64,000 nt of DNA from Chryseobacterium sp. LAM-KRS1 (GCF_013184525.1 NZ_JAAOIZ010000006.1:310001-374000), one strand, 5' to 3'. Counted from the first letter of the stretch, positions 51,892 to 62,065 are shown. Notes: generated from the letters alone by a model not told the origin. Numbers and translations: made by a program.

Positions 51892-53607
51892 TTAAGCCAC
51901 CGGCAATCCAAAATAGAATGTACTTCCTTGGTTGGGTGCACTTTTTACTCCAATTTCACCATGTTGTTTTTCGATAAAGTTTTTCGAAATGGCCAGCCCT
52001 AGGCCGGTTCCGTTCTGATGTTCTCCCGGTACCTGAAAGTAGCGGTCGAAAATCTGGCGGTGGTATTTTTCATCAATTCCGCTTCCTGTGTCTGTGATGC
52101 TAAATAAGATCATTGCTTCAGACTTCTCTACCAGTATCCGGATGTTTTCGTCCTGAAAAGAATGTTTAATGGCGTTACTCAGGAAGTTATTCATCACCCA
52201 AACGGTTTTATCAAAATCTGCGGAAACAAGATCTTCTTCACTTGTGAGAAAGTCGGTGCTGATAGAAATATTCTTTTGTTCCGCTAGTTTTTCAACATTT
52301 TTAATAGCGGTAGTAACAATTTCTTTCGGTGAGCAGCTTTTGATATTCAGACGGATATTTCCGGTTTCCACCTGCGACAGATTTAAAAGCTCACCTGTAA
52401 TATCCAGGAGCCTTTGCCCGTCATCGTTGATGCTTTTCAATAATTCTTGTTGTTGATCATTAAGTTCTCCGAATTTCTGATTCCCTAAAAGCTGAACCCC
52501 CATTTTTATAGCCGCAATCGGGGTTTTTAACTCATGGGAAATCGTTGCTATAAAATTGGTTTTTGCAAAATCCAGCTCTTTGAAAGGGGTGATATTCCGG
52601 AGAAGGATTACCTTTCCGATATATTTTTTTTCCTTTTCGCCTGTTTTGGCAATATTAATGGGAACAATTTCCTGTTCGAAATAGTTCTCCTTATTATCAG
52701 AGACAATTTTGATCGGATCTTTTACAGGATGGTCCATATTTTTAAGCAGCTCCCTGATCAGGTCATTGTTTACAGCAACTTCATGAGCTGTTTTGCCAAT
52801 AATTTCTTCCTTACGAAGGTTGGTGATTTTTAAAGCTTCATCATTGATCATGTAGATGTAATGATTTTCATCAAGTCCGATGACAGCGTCATGCATATTA
52901 TTAACCAATGTTTCGATCCGCTTTTTATCCATCAGCTGTGTGGAAAGGGTACTGCTTTCGTATTCCTGTAGTTTCTCTGCCATGATATTGAAAGAGTTGG
53001 CCAGATCATTGAATTCTTCGCTTCCTTTAAAATGAACCCTTTCATTATAATTTTTATTGGCGATCTGCTTGATGCTGAAAGTCAGTTGGTTGATGGGCTC
53101 AGCAATAGTCTGTGGCAAATTAAACAAGAGGATAAAAGCGATAAGAAAACATACGGTTCCTAAACTTACGATCCAGAATGTGGCGCGTTCAGCAGTAACA
53201 ATAGCAATGTCACTTTTACGCTCAATTCCTTTCATGTTCAGAGACATGATCTTTACTAAATCTTCACGGATAAGCTTTTCTTTTTTATAATCAGGTTGCT
53301 TCAGATAACTGCTGAAGTGGATCTTCAGATTCTGAGTGATTTCTTTTTCGCCGATTTCTGAAAGGTTATGTTCCTGTAGTGCATTATTTTTTTCAAAATC
53401 TCTGACGGAAACAACGCTGTCTGTGCTCATTCTGTCCAGGGCAATCAGCATATTTTTAGAATACTCAAGGCTGTTGTAATTGGCTGTAAGGATTTTCTCG
53501 GTGTCTGATTTTAGTTTATTGATGTACACAGAACCGATCACTGACAGTAAAACGATCAGTAAAAATAAAAGACCAACGCCTAATGTGAGTTTAGTTTTAA
53601 GTTTCAT
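51892..53607 (-). CDS. Sensor histidine kinase of the kdp cluster
   Basis: The 571-residue kinase has two membrane helices (about 7-30 and 142-165) around a periplasmic domain, a HAMP domain (about 165-220), a PAS domain (about 235-340), HisKA with ATISHELKTPIAAIK, and an HATPase domain with NNFLSNAIKHS, DTGSGID and GTGLGLAIS. It starts 5 bp after the truncated KdpD gene. In many bacteria these parts are one protein; here the kinase carries its own periplasmic sensor. It is the probable partner of the NtrC-type regulator at 62420. Confidence 0.93.
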   Translation of the reverse strand: MKLKTKLTLGVGLLFLLIVLLSVIGSVYINKLKSDTEKILTANYNSLEYSKNMLIALDRMSTDSVVSVRDFEKNNALQEHNLSEIGEKEITQNLKIHFSSYLKQPDYKKEKLIREDLVKIMSLNMKGIERKSDIAIVTAERATFWIVSLGTVCFLIAFILLFNLPQTIAEPINQLTFSIKQIANKNYNERVHFKGSEEFNDLANSFNIMAEKLQEYESSTLSTQLMDKKRIETLVNNMHDAVIGLDENHYIYMINDEALKITNLRKEEIIGKTAHEVAVNNDLIRELLKNMDHPVKDPIKIVSDNKENYFEQEIVPINIAKTGEKEKKYIGKVILLRNITPFKELDFAKTNFIATISHELKTPIAAIKMGVQLLGNQKFGELNDQQQELLKSINDDGQRLLDITGELLNLSQVETGNIRLNIKSCSPKEIVTTAIKNVEKLAEQKNISISTDFLTSEEDLVSADFDKTVWVMNNFLSNAIKHSFQDENIRILVEKSEAMILFSITDTGSGIDEKYHRQIFDRYFQVPGEHQNGTGLGLAISKNFIEKQHGEIGVKSAPNQGSTFYFGLPVA

Positions 53608-53612
53608 TACTC

Positions 53613-54722
53613 TTAAGATAAAATGATAATGTCTATCTGTCGTTCGTTCAATCGGTTCATTAAGGTATAAATCCAGCTATATCCCGAAATTCTTTGCCAG
53701 AAATGAGAATGTGGTTTTCCAATGCAAACCGTTGTAATATTATGCTGGATCACATAATCCAGAATCCCTTTATGAACGCTGTTTTCCTTTATCCTGATTA
53801 CTTTAGCCCCCATTTCCTGTGCTAAATTAAAATTATTAATTAAATATCGTTGCTTATTTAGGGCTATTTTTTCCGGATTTTCCGAAGGTTTCTGTACATA
53901 TAACACTGTCCACGGACTGTTGTAATAACTTGCCAGACGTGCTGTTTTCCGGATAATATTTTTGGCAATTTTCTCATTACTGCTTATGCAGGCGAGGAAT
54001 TTTATAGGCTTAAAGTTTTCAGTTTTAATTTCTGTTTCTACCTTTCGTTCAACGTGGGTAGCAACTTCTTTTAAGGAAAGTTCCCGGAGCTGAAGAATAT
54101 GTCCGCTTTGAAAGAAATTGTTCAGTGCTGTCTGAATTTTATCTTTTTTATAGATCTTTCCTTCTTTCAACCGCGTGAGAAGCTCATCAGCCGTTAGGTC
54201 TATATTCACAACTTCATCAGCAAGGGCTAGAACTTTATCAGGAACACGCTCAGTAACCTCCACACCGGTAATCTTTTTTACCTCTTCGTTCAGGCTCTCA
54301 ATATGCTGGATGTTCATTGCGCTGATGACATTAATCCCATTATCAAGAATTTCAAGGACGTCCTGCCATCTTTTCTTATTTTTTGAACCTTCAACATTTG
54401 TATGAGCCAGCTCATCGACAAGAACTACCTCCGGATGCTCATTAATAATAGCCTGAAGATCCATTTCTTCAAGATTTTTACCCTTGTAGAAGACAGATCT
54501 CCTTGCTATTTCAGGAATGCCATCAACCAATGCCACGGTTTCTTCCCGACCGTGGGTCTCAATATAACCAATCTTTACATCAATACCATTTCGTAACAGG
54601 GCATGAGCTTCCTGAAGCATTCGGAAGGTTTTTCCCACACCAGCACTCATTCCAATATAGATCTTGAATTTTCCCTTTTTGGATTTTTGAATCAGTTCTA
54701 AAAATTGTTTTGCTGAAGACAT
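53613..54722 (-). CDS. kdpD: KdpD N-terminal sensor domain as a separate protein
   Basis: The 369-residue protein contains only the KdpD cytoplasmic sensor: Walker A in GMSAGVGKTFRML, Walker B-like VVLVDELAHTN, NIQHIESLNEEV, and a universal-stress-protein domain from about residue 240. The four membrane helices, GAF and kinase domains of a full KdpD are absent, and the kinase next door has unrelated sensory domains. The ATG at 54722 fits the family start; a GTG 33 bp upstream is less likely. It probably senses K+ or cyclic-di-AMP and modulates the kinase. Confidence 0.9.
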   Translation of the reverse strand: MSSAKQFLELIQKSKKGKFKIYIGMSAGVGKTFRMLQEAHALLRNGIDVKIGYIETHGREETVALVDGIPEIARRSVFYKGKNLEEMDLQAIINEHPEVVLVDELAHTNVEGSKNKKRWQDVLEILDNGINVISAMNIQHIESLNEEVKKITGVEVTERVPDKVLALADEVVNIDLTADELLTRLKEGKIYKKDKIQTALNNFFQSGHILQLRELSLKEVATHVERKVETEIKTENFKPIKFLACISSNEKIAKNIIRKTARLASYYNSPWTVLYVQKPSENPEKIALNKQRYLINNFNLAQEMGAKVIRIKENSVHKGILDYVIQHNITTVCIGKPHSHFWQRISGYSWIYTLMNRLNERQIDIIILS

Positions 54723-54779
54723 TGATTTTATTCTTTTTAATTTGATTTTAAACACTTTTTATGTGATTAAATGATATTA

Positions 54780-55865
54780 TTAAAACCAGGCTGCAAGGCT
54801 TGCTGTAATGAAAAAATTACCTTGTTGCATTTCATTATTCTTTACAAAGATCGCATCCTTAGAGGTAAAGCCTCGGGCTTCTGTACGGAAGACGACGTTT
54901 TTTAAAATGGCATAATCAACATTCACAGAATACCCAAAGGTTTGAAATCCGTTTGGTGTTTTTGTATTGATAATGACCCCGTTTTTATCATTATAATATT
55001 CTAATCTTCCACCTAAGGTCCATTTATTGTCAAGCTGATATTTCATGAGGACATTGGGAGTATACCAGATATTATATTGCTCACTTCCTTTTGATTTCTG
55101 TTCCGCACCGATATCAAAACCTATTACGGTAGAAAACTGTTTTGTCACCTGGAAAATCCCATGTAGGTCATGGAAGTAACGCATTCTTTTATCGTCTTTT
55201 GGCTTATCATTTCCTATAAATGAACTGCTGTTTAGTGTTATTTTATCATTAGGTTTGAAGGTCAGCTGATGTCCGAAAGAAATGGTTTGATTTCCGTCCG
55301 GCTTCGCTATCCTCTGCCATCCGTTCAATATCAATCCGCTTAAAAACCATTTTCCACTATCTGAAGTGTAAGAAATTTTGGCACCGGTTTCAAAATAAGG
55401 GGAGTTTTCAGCGGCCAGACTTCTGGTCAGATTGATGTTGTCTTTTCCTATTGCGCTTTCCCATCCGATATGAGAAGGCATTATCCCCGCATCGATCCAT
55501 AAATTTTTATTTTTTGAAATTTTAATTCCAATATTTGCTTCATTTACATAACGTAAGGCGTTCTGTTCTGCTGCCATATTATCTTGTGCATAAGTTCCCG
55601 CCATCAAGGCAAAATTGGCACGGAGATGATCACTTTCGTAAGAAGCTTTTACCAAACCTAAGTTAAGATTTACTTCGTTATGTCTGTTGTAGGAATACAA
55701 GAAATTTTGGCGAAGATGATTACTGGGTTCATTGAAATCATAAGTGTAAAACAGTTCTGCATAAGCAGAAAATTTTACTTTAGGACTCAGTTTCATTGAA
55801 TCTGAAGATTGTGCTTTCGGAAAAAAAATTCCTAATAGTATTCCAACAACAATATATTTTTTCAT
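54780..55865 (-). CDS. Outer-membrane porin-like beta-barrel protein, kdp-linked
   Basis: The 361-residue protein has a signal peptide (about 1-19) and a beta-barrel sequence with alternating hydrophobic residues and an aromatic C-terminus ending SLAAWF. It is of the Bacteroidota porin kind found beside kdp genes (family of OmpL-like/phosphate-selective porins). It is followed by kdpD and preceded by a second barrel. It probably passes K+ or other ions through the outer membrane; this is inferred from context. Confidence 0.8.
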   Translation of the reverse strand: MKKYIVVGILLGIFFPKAQSSDSMKLSPKVKFSAYAELFYTYDFNEPSNHLRQNFLYSYNRHNEVNLNLGLVKASYESDHLRANFALMAGTYAQDNMAAEQNALRYVNEANIGIKISKNKNLWIDAGIMPSHIGWESAIGKDNINLTRSLAAENSPYFETGAKISYTSDSGKWFLSGLILNGWQRIAKPDGNQTISFGHQLTFKPNDKITLNSSSFIGNDKPKDDKRMRYFHDLHGIFQVTKQFSTVIGFDIGAEQKSKGSEQYNIWYTPNVLMKYQLDNKWTLGGRLEYYNDKNGVIINTKTPNGFQTFGYSVNVDYAILKNVVFRTEARGFTSKDAIFVKNNEMQQGNFFITASLAAWF

Positions 55866-55891
55866 GTGGTTTTAATAGTTAAATGATATTA

Positions 55892-57262
55892 TTACAATCT
55901 GAACATTACAGCGAGTGTAAATCTGCTGTCAGACTTTCTCAGATCCGGTCTCCATGATTCTATAGGAGTATCTATCCATCCATCCGGACTGGTTGTTCCT
56001 TCTCTTCCGGCAAAATAGGGGATATTGCTTTTTCTGAAGCCATATTCTAATCTGAAGGTCACAAACTGATTAGGCATGATATCTATTGTTGCTGTTCCCT
56101 GAAACATTTTAAGTTTTTCTCCTGATGCAATTGCATCGTTGAAATCATTCTGAGAAACAGGAGAAGGTGAAAATGCTAAATAAGCTCCCGGATTCGAAAC
56201 CGCATCCGCTCTTAAAGTTAAAGCAATTTTATTATGGTGAAACCAGAGTCTGTTAGCAACGGAAGTACCAATCATATAATTGTCCCTGGCCTTTATACCG
56301 CCTCCACTTTGAAACCCGTAATGGTTATTGATACTGAATGCTGCCTGTGATAAGCCTTTGCTTTCTTTATTTTTATAGTATCTGGCTACAATACTGTGGT
56401 CGTGGTGAAAACGGCGAACTCCAGGGTTGTTTCTTGTATCTTTTCCGTTAAGATAAAAATTAGCTACCAGTTGTAGATTCTCTGTAGGACGATAATAATT
56501 GGAAACCCCTAAGCCAAGACCCGTATTCCAGGAATTGTAAGTTTGCCATCCATTGAGAACCCAGATCTCAGTTTTGAATTTTTTTGAAGGATAAGCCTGA
56601 ATTCTTGCTCCCTGAAAGTAGAAAGGGGTAAAATCGCACACCAAACTTCTCTGGTAATTCCAGTTTTCTCCCAGTACATAACTTTCCAAGCCGATATAGC
56701 TCATGAAAATTCCGGCTTCCACATTCAAGCCGTGCATTACATTAAAGTGATAACCTGCTGCTGCTTCACGGATATATTTTAAATTACCTACGCTCGTATT
56801 TTTACCGTGATTTACAGTTCCATCAAGATCCTGAACGATGGAGCCCATTTGTCCGTACTGTAACCATAAACGGCCGATTACATTCTTATAATTGGTCTCT
56901 AAACCAATACTAGCCATATTAATGGTCACTTCATTAGAGCGTCCTATAGCTGAGGAAATAGTGTGTGTGTTATCTTTTGGGCGGTTAAAATCATAATTGT
57001 AATAAGCGTCCACATAGGTTACACCTGTAAGTATAGTTTCTCCATCTTTGTCTTTTAGGGTTAAAGGAAAATCGGTTTGACGATTCTGACCATTAATCCA
57101 CGTCAGGTCATATCCATCAAAAGGAATTCTGGATTCCGTTTTTGTGATTAATGAATCTTTGGGTTTGCCAAGAAGGGAATCTTTTTTTATTTCCTGGCCG
57201 TTGATTTGGCTCAAAGCAGTAAGTCCTAAGAAACATGCTGCATGAAAAGTTTTTGATTTCAT
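55892..57262 (-). CDS. Second outer-membrane porin-like protein, kdp-linked
   Basis: The 456-residue protein has a signal peptide (MKSKTFHAACFLGLTALSQ) and a beta-barrel ending in VMFRL. The ATG at 57262 opens the signal; an upstream in-frame start is less fitting. It shares parts with the neighbour, such as SNEVTINMASIGLETNYKN against HNEVNLNLGLVKASYESD, so the two may come from a duplication with later size difference. Located between kdpC and the smaller porin. Confidence 0.8.
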   Translation of the reverse strand: MKSKTFHAACFLGLTALSQINGQEIKKDSLLGKPKDSLITKTESRIPFDGYDLTWINGQNRQTDFPLTLKDKDGETILTGVTYVDAYYNYDFNRPKDNTHTISSAIGRSNEVTINMASIGLETNYKNVIGRLWLQYGQMGSIVQDLDGTVNHGKNTSVGNLKYIREAAAGYHFNVMHGLNVEAGIFMSYIGLESYVLGENWNYQRSLVCDFTPFYFQGARIQAYPSKKFKTEIWVLNGWQTYNSWNTGLGLGVSNYYRPTENLQLVANFYLNGKDTRNNPGVRRFHHDHSIVARYYKNKESKGLSQAAFSINNHYGFQSGGGIKARDNYMIGTSVANRLWFHHNKIALTLRADAVSNPGAYLAFSPSPVSQNDFNDAIASGEKLKMFQGTATIDIMPNQFVTFRLEYGFRKSNIPYFAGREGTTSPDGWIDTPIESWRPDLRKSDSRFTLAVMFRL

Positions 57263-57333
57263 TATAAATATTGATAATAATGTGTTGCAGTAATGGTGGA
57301 AAAGGCTTTCCACTATAAAAGGGGGTTAAAAAA

Positions 57334-57441
57334 ATGAATTCTGTAAACGGTAGGAATATTTTTATGATATAGAAACGAAATCTTTTCGTAATGGGAAACT
57401 TTGATATCCGTTTAGTTAGAATTTTAGATTACAGAATTCAT
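57334..57441. repeat. Perfect 13-bp inverted repeat between kdpC and porin genes
   Basis: ATGAATTCTGTAA (57334-57346) and TTACAGAATTCAT (57429-57441) are exact inverse copies 82 bp apart. A smaller hairpin (CGAAA/TTTCG, near 57376) lies inside. The gap of 232 bp in an otherwise tight cluster is explained by nothing else. It may fold in the mRNA and change expression between KdpABC and the porins, or be a small mobile-element remnant. Confidence 0.6.
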
Positions 57442-57494
57442 ATAAGCTGAGGTTCTTTTTTGATTACTAATTTTAATGTAAAGGAGATCTGCTT

Positions 57495-58052
57495 CTATTG
57501 TAATTTATCTAAAGCAATGTTGAGCTTCAGTACGTTGACTTTTGAAGATCCAAAAAGTCCCAATAGGGGTTTTTCAGTATTTGTTTTAACAAGACTTTCA
57601 ATTCTGGCCTCAGAAAGATTTCTTTCTTTTGCCACTCTTTTTACCTGGTAAAGAGCTCCTGCTTCTGAAATATCAGGATCCAACCCGCTTCCACTGGCGG
57701 TAACAAGCTCTACAGGTACTTCTGTATCTTTCATTTCAGGATTCTGCATTTTTATAGTATCGATTCTCTTTTGAACTGTTTCCAGATACTCCTTATTACT
57801 TGGGCCTTTATTGCTTCCGGCACTCCCCGCGGCATTATAATTAGCTGCGGATGGACGGCTGTGAAAATATTTTGGCGACTTGAACTCCTGTCCGATATTA
57901 GCGTAGAACTTCTGGTCCCGATAAGTAATGGTTTCTGCATTTCCCTGTGTAGGAAGTAATTTTGAACCTATCAATACAAAAAGTAAATAAAAGCCCGTAC
58001 AAACCAGCATGACGAATGTTAATTTTAATGCTGAAATAAAATAAATTTTCAT
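57495..58052 (-). CDS. kdpC: Potassium-transporting ATPase subunit C
   Basis: The 185-residue protein has one N-terminal membrane helix (about 10-33) and a periplasmic domain typical of KdpC: QGNAETITYRDQ, YFHSRPSAANYNAAGSAGSNKG, ELVTASGSGLDPDISEAGA and QVKRVAKERNL. KdpC stabilises the KdpFABC complex and may act as a catalytic chaperone for ATP binding. The gene follows kdpB by 11 bp. Confidence 0.96.
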   Translation of the reverse strand: MKIYFISALKLTFVMLVCTGFYLLFVLIGSKLLPTQGNAETITYRDQKFYANIGQEFKSPKYFHSRPSAANYNAAGSAGSNKGPSNKEYLETVQKRIDTIKMQNPEMKDTEVPVELVTASGSGLDPDISEAGALYQVKRVAKERNLSEARIESLVKTNTEKPLLGLFGSSKVNVLKLNIALDKLQ

Positions 58053-58063
58053 TGTTTTAAATT

Positions 58064-60103
58064 TTAAAAGAATAAACTGATGAATAAATCAATAAGTTTT
58101 ATTCCGATGAATGGAACAATAACACCTCCTAAACCATAGATCAAAAGATTTCTTCTGAGCAAAGCACTTGCGCCAATAGGTTTATAAGCCACACCTTTCA
58201 ATGCCAATGGAATTAGTGCAGGAATGATAACCGCATTGAAAATGATTGCCGATAATATCGCAGATTCCGGGCTATGAAGATTCATGATATTCAACTTCTG
58301 AAGAGCTGGAATAAAAGTGATAAACAAAGCCGGGATGATGGCAAAATATTTAGCAACGTCATTTGCAATACTGAAAGTGGTAAGGGTTCCACGGGTCATT
58401 AATAATTGTTTTCCGATCTCTACAATTTCAATCAGCTTCGTAGGGTCATTATCAAGATCTACCATGTTTCCCGCTTCTTTCGCTGCTTGTGTCCCACTGT
58501 TCATGGCAACACCTACATCTGCCTGAGCTAAAGCCGGTGCATCATTCGTTCCATCTCCCATCATCGCAACCAGTTTTCCGGACTGCTGTTCTTTTTTGAT
58601 GTAGTTCATTTTATCCTCAGGTTTAGCTTCAGCGATAAAATCATCAACACCTGCCTTTTCTGCAATAAACTTGGCCGTTAAAGGATTATCTCCGGTTACC
58701 ATTACGGTTTTTACACCCATTTTTCTTAAACGCTGAAAACGTTCCTGGATTCCTGTTTTAATGATATCCTGTAGTTCAATTACTCCCCATACTTTCTCGT
58801 TTACCGACACCACCAACGGAGTTCCTCCGTTTTCAGAAATTTTAGTGGTTGCATCCTGAGTTTCCTGAGGAAAGATATTTCCTGCTTTTTCAGTTAATTT
58901 TTTAATCGTATCGTAAGCTCCTTTTCGGATACGTGTATCTTCGAAATCAATCCCTGACGTCCTTGTCTCTGCCGTAAAATCGATATAAGTAGGGCTGGAG
59001 ACAATCAGGTCCTGAGGCTGTAGTTCACTCAGCTCAATAATTGATTTCCCTTCCGGTGTTTCATCCGCTACAGAACTTAAAGCTGCCGCTTTAATAAACT
59101 CATCAAGTTGTATGTTATTGGCAGGATGAAACTGGGTTGCTTTACGGTTCCCAATGGTGATGGTACCTGTTTTATCCAGAAGCAGAACGTCAATATCTCC
59201 GGCTGTTTCTACAGCTTTACCACTTTTGGTAATCACATTTGCTCTTAAAGCTCGGTCCATCCCGGCGATACCGATTGCAGAAAGCAAACCTCCAATTGTT
59301 GTCGGGATCAAACAAACGAAAAGGGATATAAATGCCGCAATAGTAATTGGGGTTTGCGCATAGTCTGCAAAGGGTTTTAGAGTAAGGGTAACGATTATAA
59401 AAGTAAGGGTGAACCCTGCTAAAAGTATGGTTAATGCGATTTCATTAGGTGTTTTTTGTCTGGATGCACCCTCAACAAGGGCAATCATTTTATCAAGAAA
59501 AGATTCACCGGGTTTTGTGGTTACTTTCACTTTGATACGGTCTGAAAGTACTTTGGTACCTCCGGTTACAGAGCTTTTATCACCACCTGCTTCACGAATG
59601 ACCGGGGCACTTTCCCCCGTAATGGCTGACTCATCAATTGTTGCGAGCCCTTCGATGATTTCACCATCCATAGGAATCTGATCACCCGCTTCACAAAGGA
59701 AGATATCTCCTAATTTCATTTCAGCAGACATTTTTAATGTAGTCTCTACCTGAAATCCGGGCTTGTTGTCAACAATTAGTTTAGCAGGAGTTTCTTCACG
59801 TGTTTTTCGAAGGGTATCAGCCTGGGCTTTTCCTCTTGCCTCAGCAATGGCTTCAGCAAAGTTGGCAAACAATACGGTGAAGAATAAAATGATAAATACT
59901 AAAAAATTATATAAGAAGCTACCCTGTGTTTTATCACCCGTTAAGCTGAATAAGCTTACGATGAGCATAACGACGGTTCCGACTTCTACCAGAAACATCA
60001 CTGGATTTTTAAACATAATTTTCGGATTCAGTTTTACGAAAGACTGTTTGATAGCCTCATTGACCAAATCTTTTTGAAATAATGTTTGTGATTGATTTTT
60101 CAT
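58064..60103 (-). CDS. kdpB: Potassium-transporting ATPase subunit B
   Basis: The 679-residue P-type ATPase subunit hydrolyses ATP for K+ uptake. It has the actuator motif TGES, the phosphorylation site DKTGTIT, the nucleotide-binding region with KGAYDTIKKL, and MVTGDNPLTAKFIAEKAGVDDFIAEAKPEDK plus GDGTNDAPALAQADVG. Seven hydrophobic helices fit the family. It is separated from kdpA by 179 bp, longer than other gaps in the operon, in which no ORF or motif was found. Confidence 0.97.
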   Translation of the reverse strand: MKNQSQTLFQKDLVNEAIKQSFVKLNPKIMFKNPVMFLVEVGTVVMLIVSLFSLTGDKTQGSFLYNFLVFIILFFTVLFANFAEAIAEARGKAQADTLRKTREETPAKLIVDNKPGFQVETTLKMSAEMKLGDIFLCEAGDQIPMDGEIIEGLATIDESAITGESAPVIREAGGDKSSVTGGTKVLSDRIKVKVTTKPGESFLDKMIALVEGASRQKTPNEIALTILLAGFTLTFIIVTLTLKPFADYAQTPITIAAFISLFVCLIPTTIGGLLSAIGIAGMDRALRANVITKSGKAVETAGDIDVLLLDKTGTITIGNRKATQFHPANNIQLDEFIKAAALSSVADETPEGKSIIELSELQPQDLIVSSPTYIDFTAETRTSGIDFEDTRIRKGAYDTIKKLTEKAGNIFPQETQDATTKISENGGTPLVVSVNEKVWGVIELQDIIKTGIQERFQRLRKMGVKTVMVTGDNPLTAKFIAEKAGVDDFIAEAKPEDKMNYIKKEQQSGKLVAMMGDGTNDAPALAQADVGVAMNSGTQAAKEAGNMVDLDNDPTKLIEIVEIGKQLLMTRGTLTTFSIANDVAKYFAIIPALFITFIPALQKLNIMNLHSPESAILSAIIFNAVIIPALIPLALKGVAYKPIGASALLRRNLLIYGLGGVIVPFIGIKLIDLFISLFF

Positions 60104-60282
60104 TGTTGAAAAGAATTATATAATTGTTAATCAAGAGGAACCATTAAGGTTGGTTAAAATAATAAGGTGAGGTATGGATAATATTATTCAAGTGAATGTT
60201 TCTATGATATCAGACTAGTTTGAATTTCCTTGATTTCAGATCCTTAATGGTCCTGTTGATTTTTACTTGGTAGTGTTCACGT

Positions 60283-61977
60283 TTATTTAGAAAAATACTG
60301 GATTTGCTCTGCAATAGGTCCCAGTGTCAATGCAGGGAAGAAAGATAATGCTGCTATCAGAAGTATCACCGCGAGAGTCATAAATCCGAAAGTTGCAGTA
60401 TCTGTTTTTAAAGTACCGGCACTTTCAGGGATATATTTCTTCTGAGCCAGGTATCCTGCAATTGCGATAGGACCGATAATAGGTATAAACCTTGAAAGCA
60501 GCAGTACTATTCCTGTAGAGATATTCCACCATGGAGTATTATCGCCTAATCCTTCAAACCCTGATCCGTTGTTGGCAGATGAAGAAGTGAATTCATATAG
60601 CATTTCACTGAAGCCATGGAATCCCGGGTTATTCAGCGTTTTGGCTCCGAACTCAGGGAAATAAGCCGTTAATGCTGTTCCCACAAGAATTAAAAACGGG
60701 TGAAACAAAGCCACAATCATCGCAATTTTCATTTCTTTTGCTTCGATTTTTTTACCCAAAAACTCGGGTGTTCTTCCCACCATTAATCCACTAATGAATA
60801 CAGCAAGAATAATAAAAATGAAATAGTTTAAAATTCCGACACCACAACCTCCGTAAAAACAGTTGATCATCATAGCAAGAAGCTGATTCATTCCTGAAAG
60901 AGGCATCATACTGTCATGCATTGCATTGACTGAGCCTGTAGAAATAACAGTTGTAGCAATACTCCAATATCCCGAAGCAGCACTTCCAAAACGTATTTCT
61001 TTGCCCTCCATTGCACCTAGCTGATGATCGGCACCCATCTGTGTGATCAGTGGATTTCCATGGATTTCATTTAAGATGGTAGGAGTGGCCAATGCCAGAA
61101 AGCCTATGGTCATTACTGAAAATATCGTCCATGAAAGTCTTTTCTTTTTTAAATAAAATCCCAATGCGAATACCAAAGCGAATGGAATGATCATCTGAGT
61201 GACCATTTCTGTCATATTAGTTAAATAATTAGGATTTTCAAGAGGATGTGCCGAATTGGTTCCAAAGAAGCCACCACCATTAGTTCCCAAATGCTTGATG
61301 GCAATGAAAGCCGCGGCGGGTCCCCTGGAGATATCGACTTTTTGTCCTTCCAGAGTAGTGATATGATCTTTTCCTTCAAAAGTCATCGGGCTTCCGTTGG
61401 CAGAAAGAATCAGAGCAACAACAATACTTATTGGGATCAGGATTCTGATCATGGATTTAGTGAAAAAATCAAAGAAGTTTCCCAATTCTGTTGTTGTCTT
61501 TTCTTTAAATGCTTTGAAAAGTACAGCCATAGCAGCCATTCCGGTTGCAGCAGTTACAAATTGAAGAAACATTAAATACAGCTGGCTTAAATAACTGACA
61601 CCCGTTTCCCCTGAATAATGCTGAAGGTTACAGTTGACTAAAAATGATATTGCCGTATTAAAAGCAAGATCGGGAGACATATTAGGGTTTCCGTCGGGAT
61701 TTAAAGGAAGCCAGGATTGATTGAGTAAAATGAAAAATCCAATAATCAACCACACCAGATTGATACTCAACATGGCAAACATATTTTGCTTCCATGTCAT
61801 TTGACGGTTAGGGTTAATTCCGGATATTTTATAAATTAATTTTTCAATGGGCTGGAAAACAGGATCCAAAAAGGTTTTTTTATGGCCATAAACATTAGCA
61901 ATATATTTTCCTAAAAATATTCCTATTACCAATGTGATAACAAACATCGCTATGATGCCTAAAATTTCTGTGTTCAT
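60283..61977 (-). CDS. kdpA: Potassium-transporting ATPase subunit A
   Basis: The 564-residue subunit is the K+ channel-like part of KdpFABC, with about ten helices. Selectivity-filter regions are readable as NCNLQHYSGETGVSY, GTNGGGFFGTNSAHPLENP, FGSAASGYWSIATT and SSANNGSGFEGL. Length is normal. It follows kdpF by 6 bp. Inner membrane. Confidence 0.97.
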   Translation of the reverse strand: MNTEILGIIAMFVITLVIGIFLGKYIANVYGHKKTFLDPVFQPIEKLIYKISGINPNRQMTWKQNMFAMLSINLVWLIIGFFILLNQSWLPLNPDGNPNMSPDLAFNTAISFLVNCNLQHYSGETGVSYLSQLYLMFLQFVTAATGMAAMAVLFKAFKEKTTTELGNFFDFFTKSMIRILIPISIVVALILSANGSPMTFEGKDHITTLEGQKVDISRGPAAAFIAIKHLGTNGGGFFGTNSAHPLENPNYLTNMTEMVTQMIIPFALVFALGFYLKKKRLSWTIFSVMTIGFLALATPTILNEIHGNPLITQMGADHQLGAMEGKEIRFGSAASGYWSIATTVISTGSVNAMHDSMMPLSGMNQLLAMMINCFYGGCGVGILNYFIFIILAVFISGLMVGRTPEFLGKKIEAKEMKIAMIVALFHPFLILVGTALTAYFPEFGAKTLNNPGFHGFSEMLYEFTSSSANNGSGFEGLGDNTPWWNISTGIVLLLSRFIPIIGPIAIAGYLAQKKYIPESAGTLKTDTATFGFMTLAVILLIAALSFFPALTLGPIAEQIQYFSK

Positions 61978-61983
61978 GATAGA

Positions 61984-62061
61984 TTAAAATTTTTCTGGTT
62001 TTATAAGAACATAGCAGATATACACGAAGGCCAGTATTGAAAGAAAAAACAAACTCCACAT
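61984..62061 (-). CDS. kdpF: Potassium-transporting ATPase subunit F
   Basis: A 25-codon ORF encodes MWSLFFLSILAFVYICYVLI followed by KPEKF. It is a single-helix peptide of the size and place of KdpF, the smallest subunit of the KdpFABC complex, which is always upstream of kdpA. It lies 6 bp before the kdpA start. The Leu-Ile-Lys-Pro-Glu-Lys-Phe end is a strong KdpF feature. Confidence 0.88.
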   Translation of the reverse strand: MWSLFFLSILAFVYICYVLIKPEKF

Positions 62062-62065
62062 AGCT

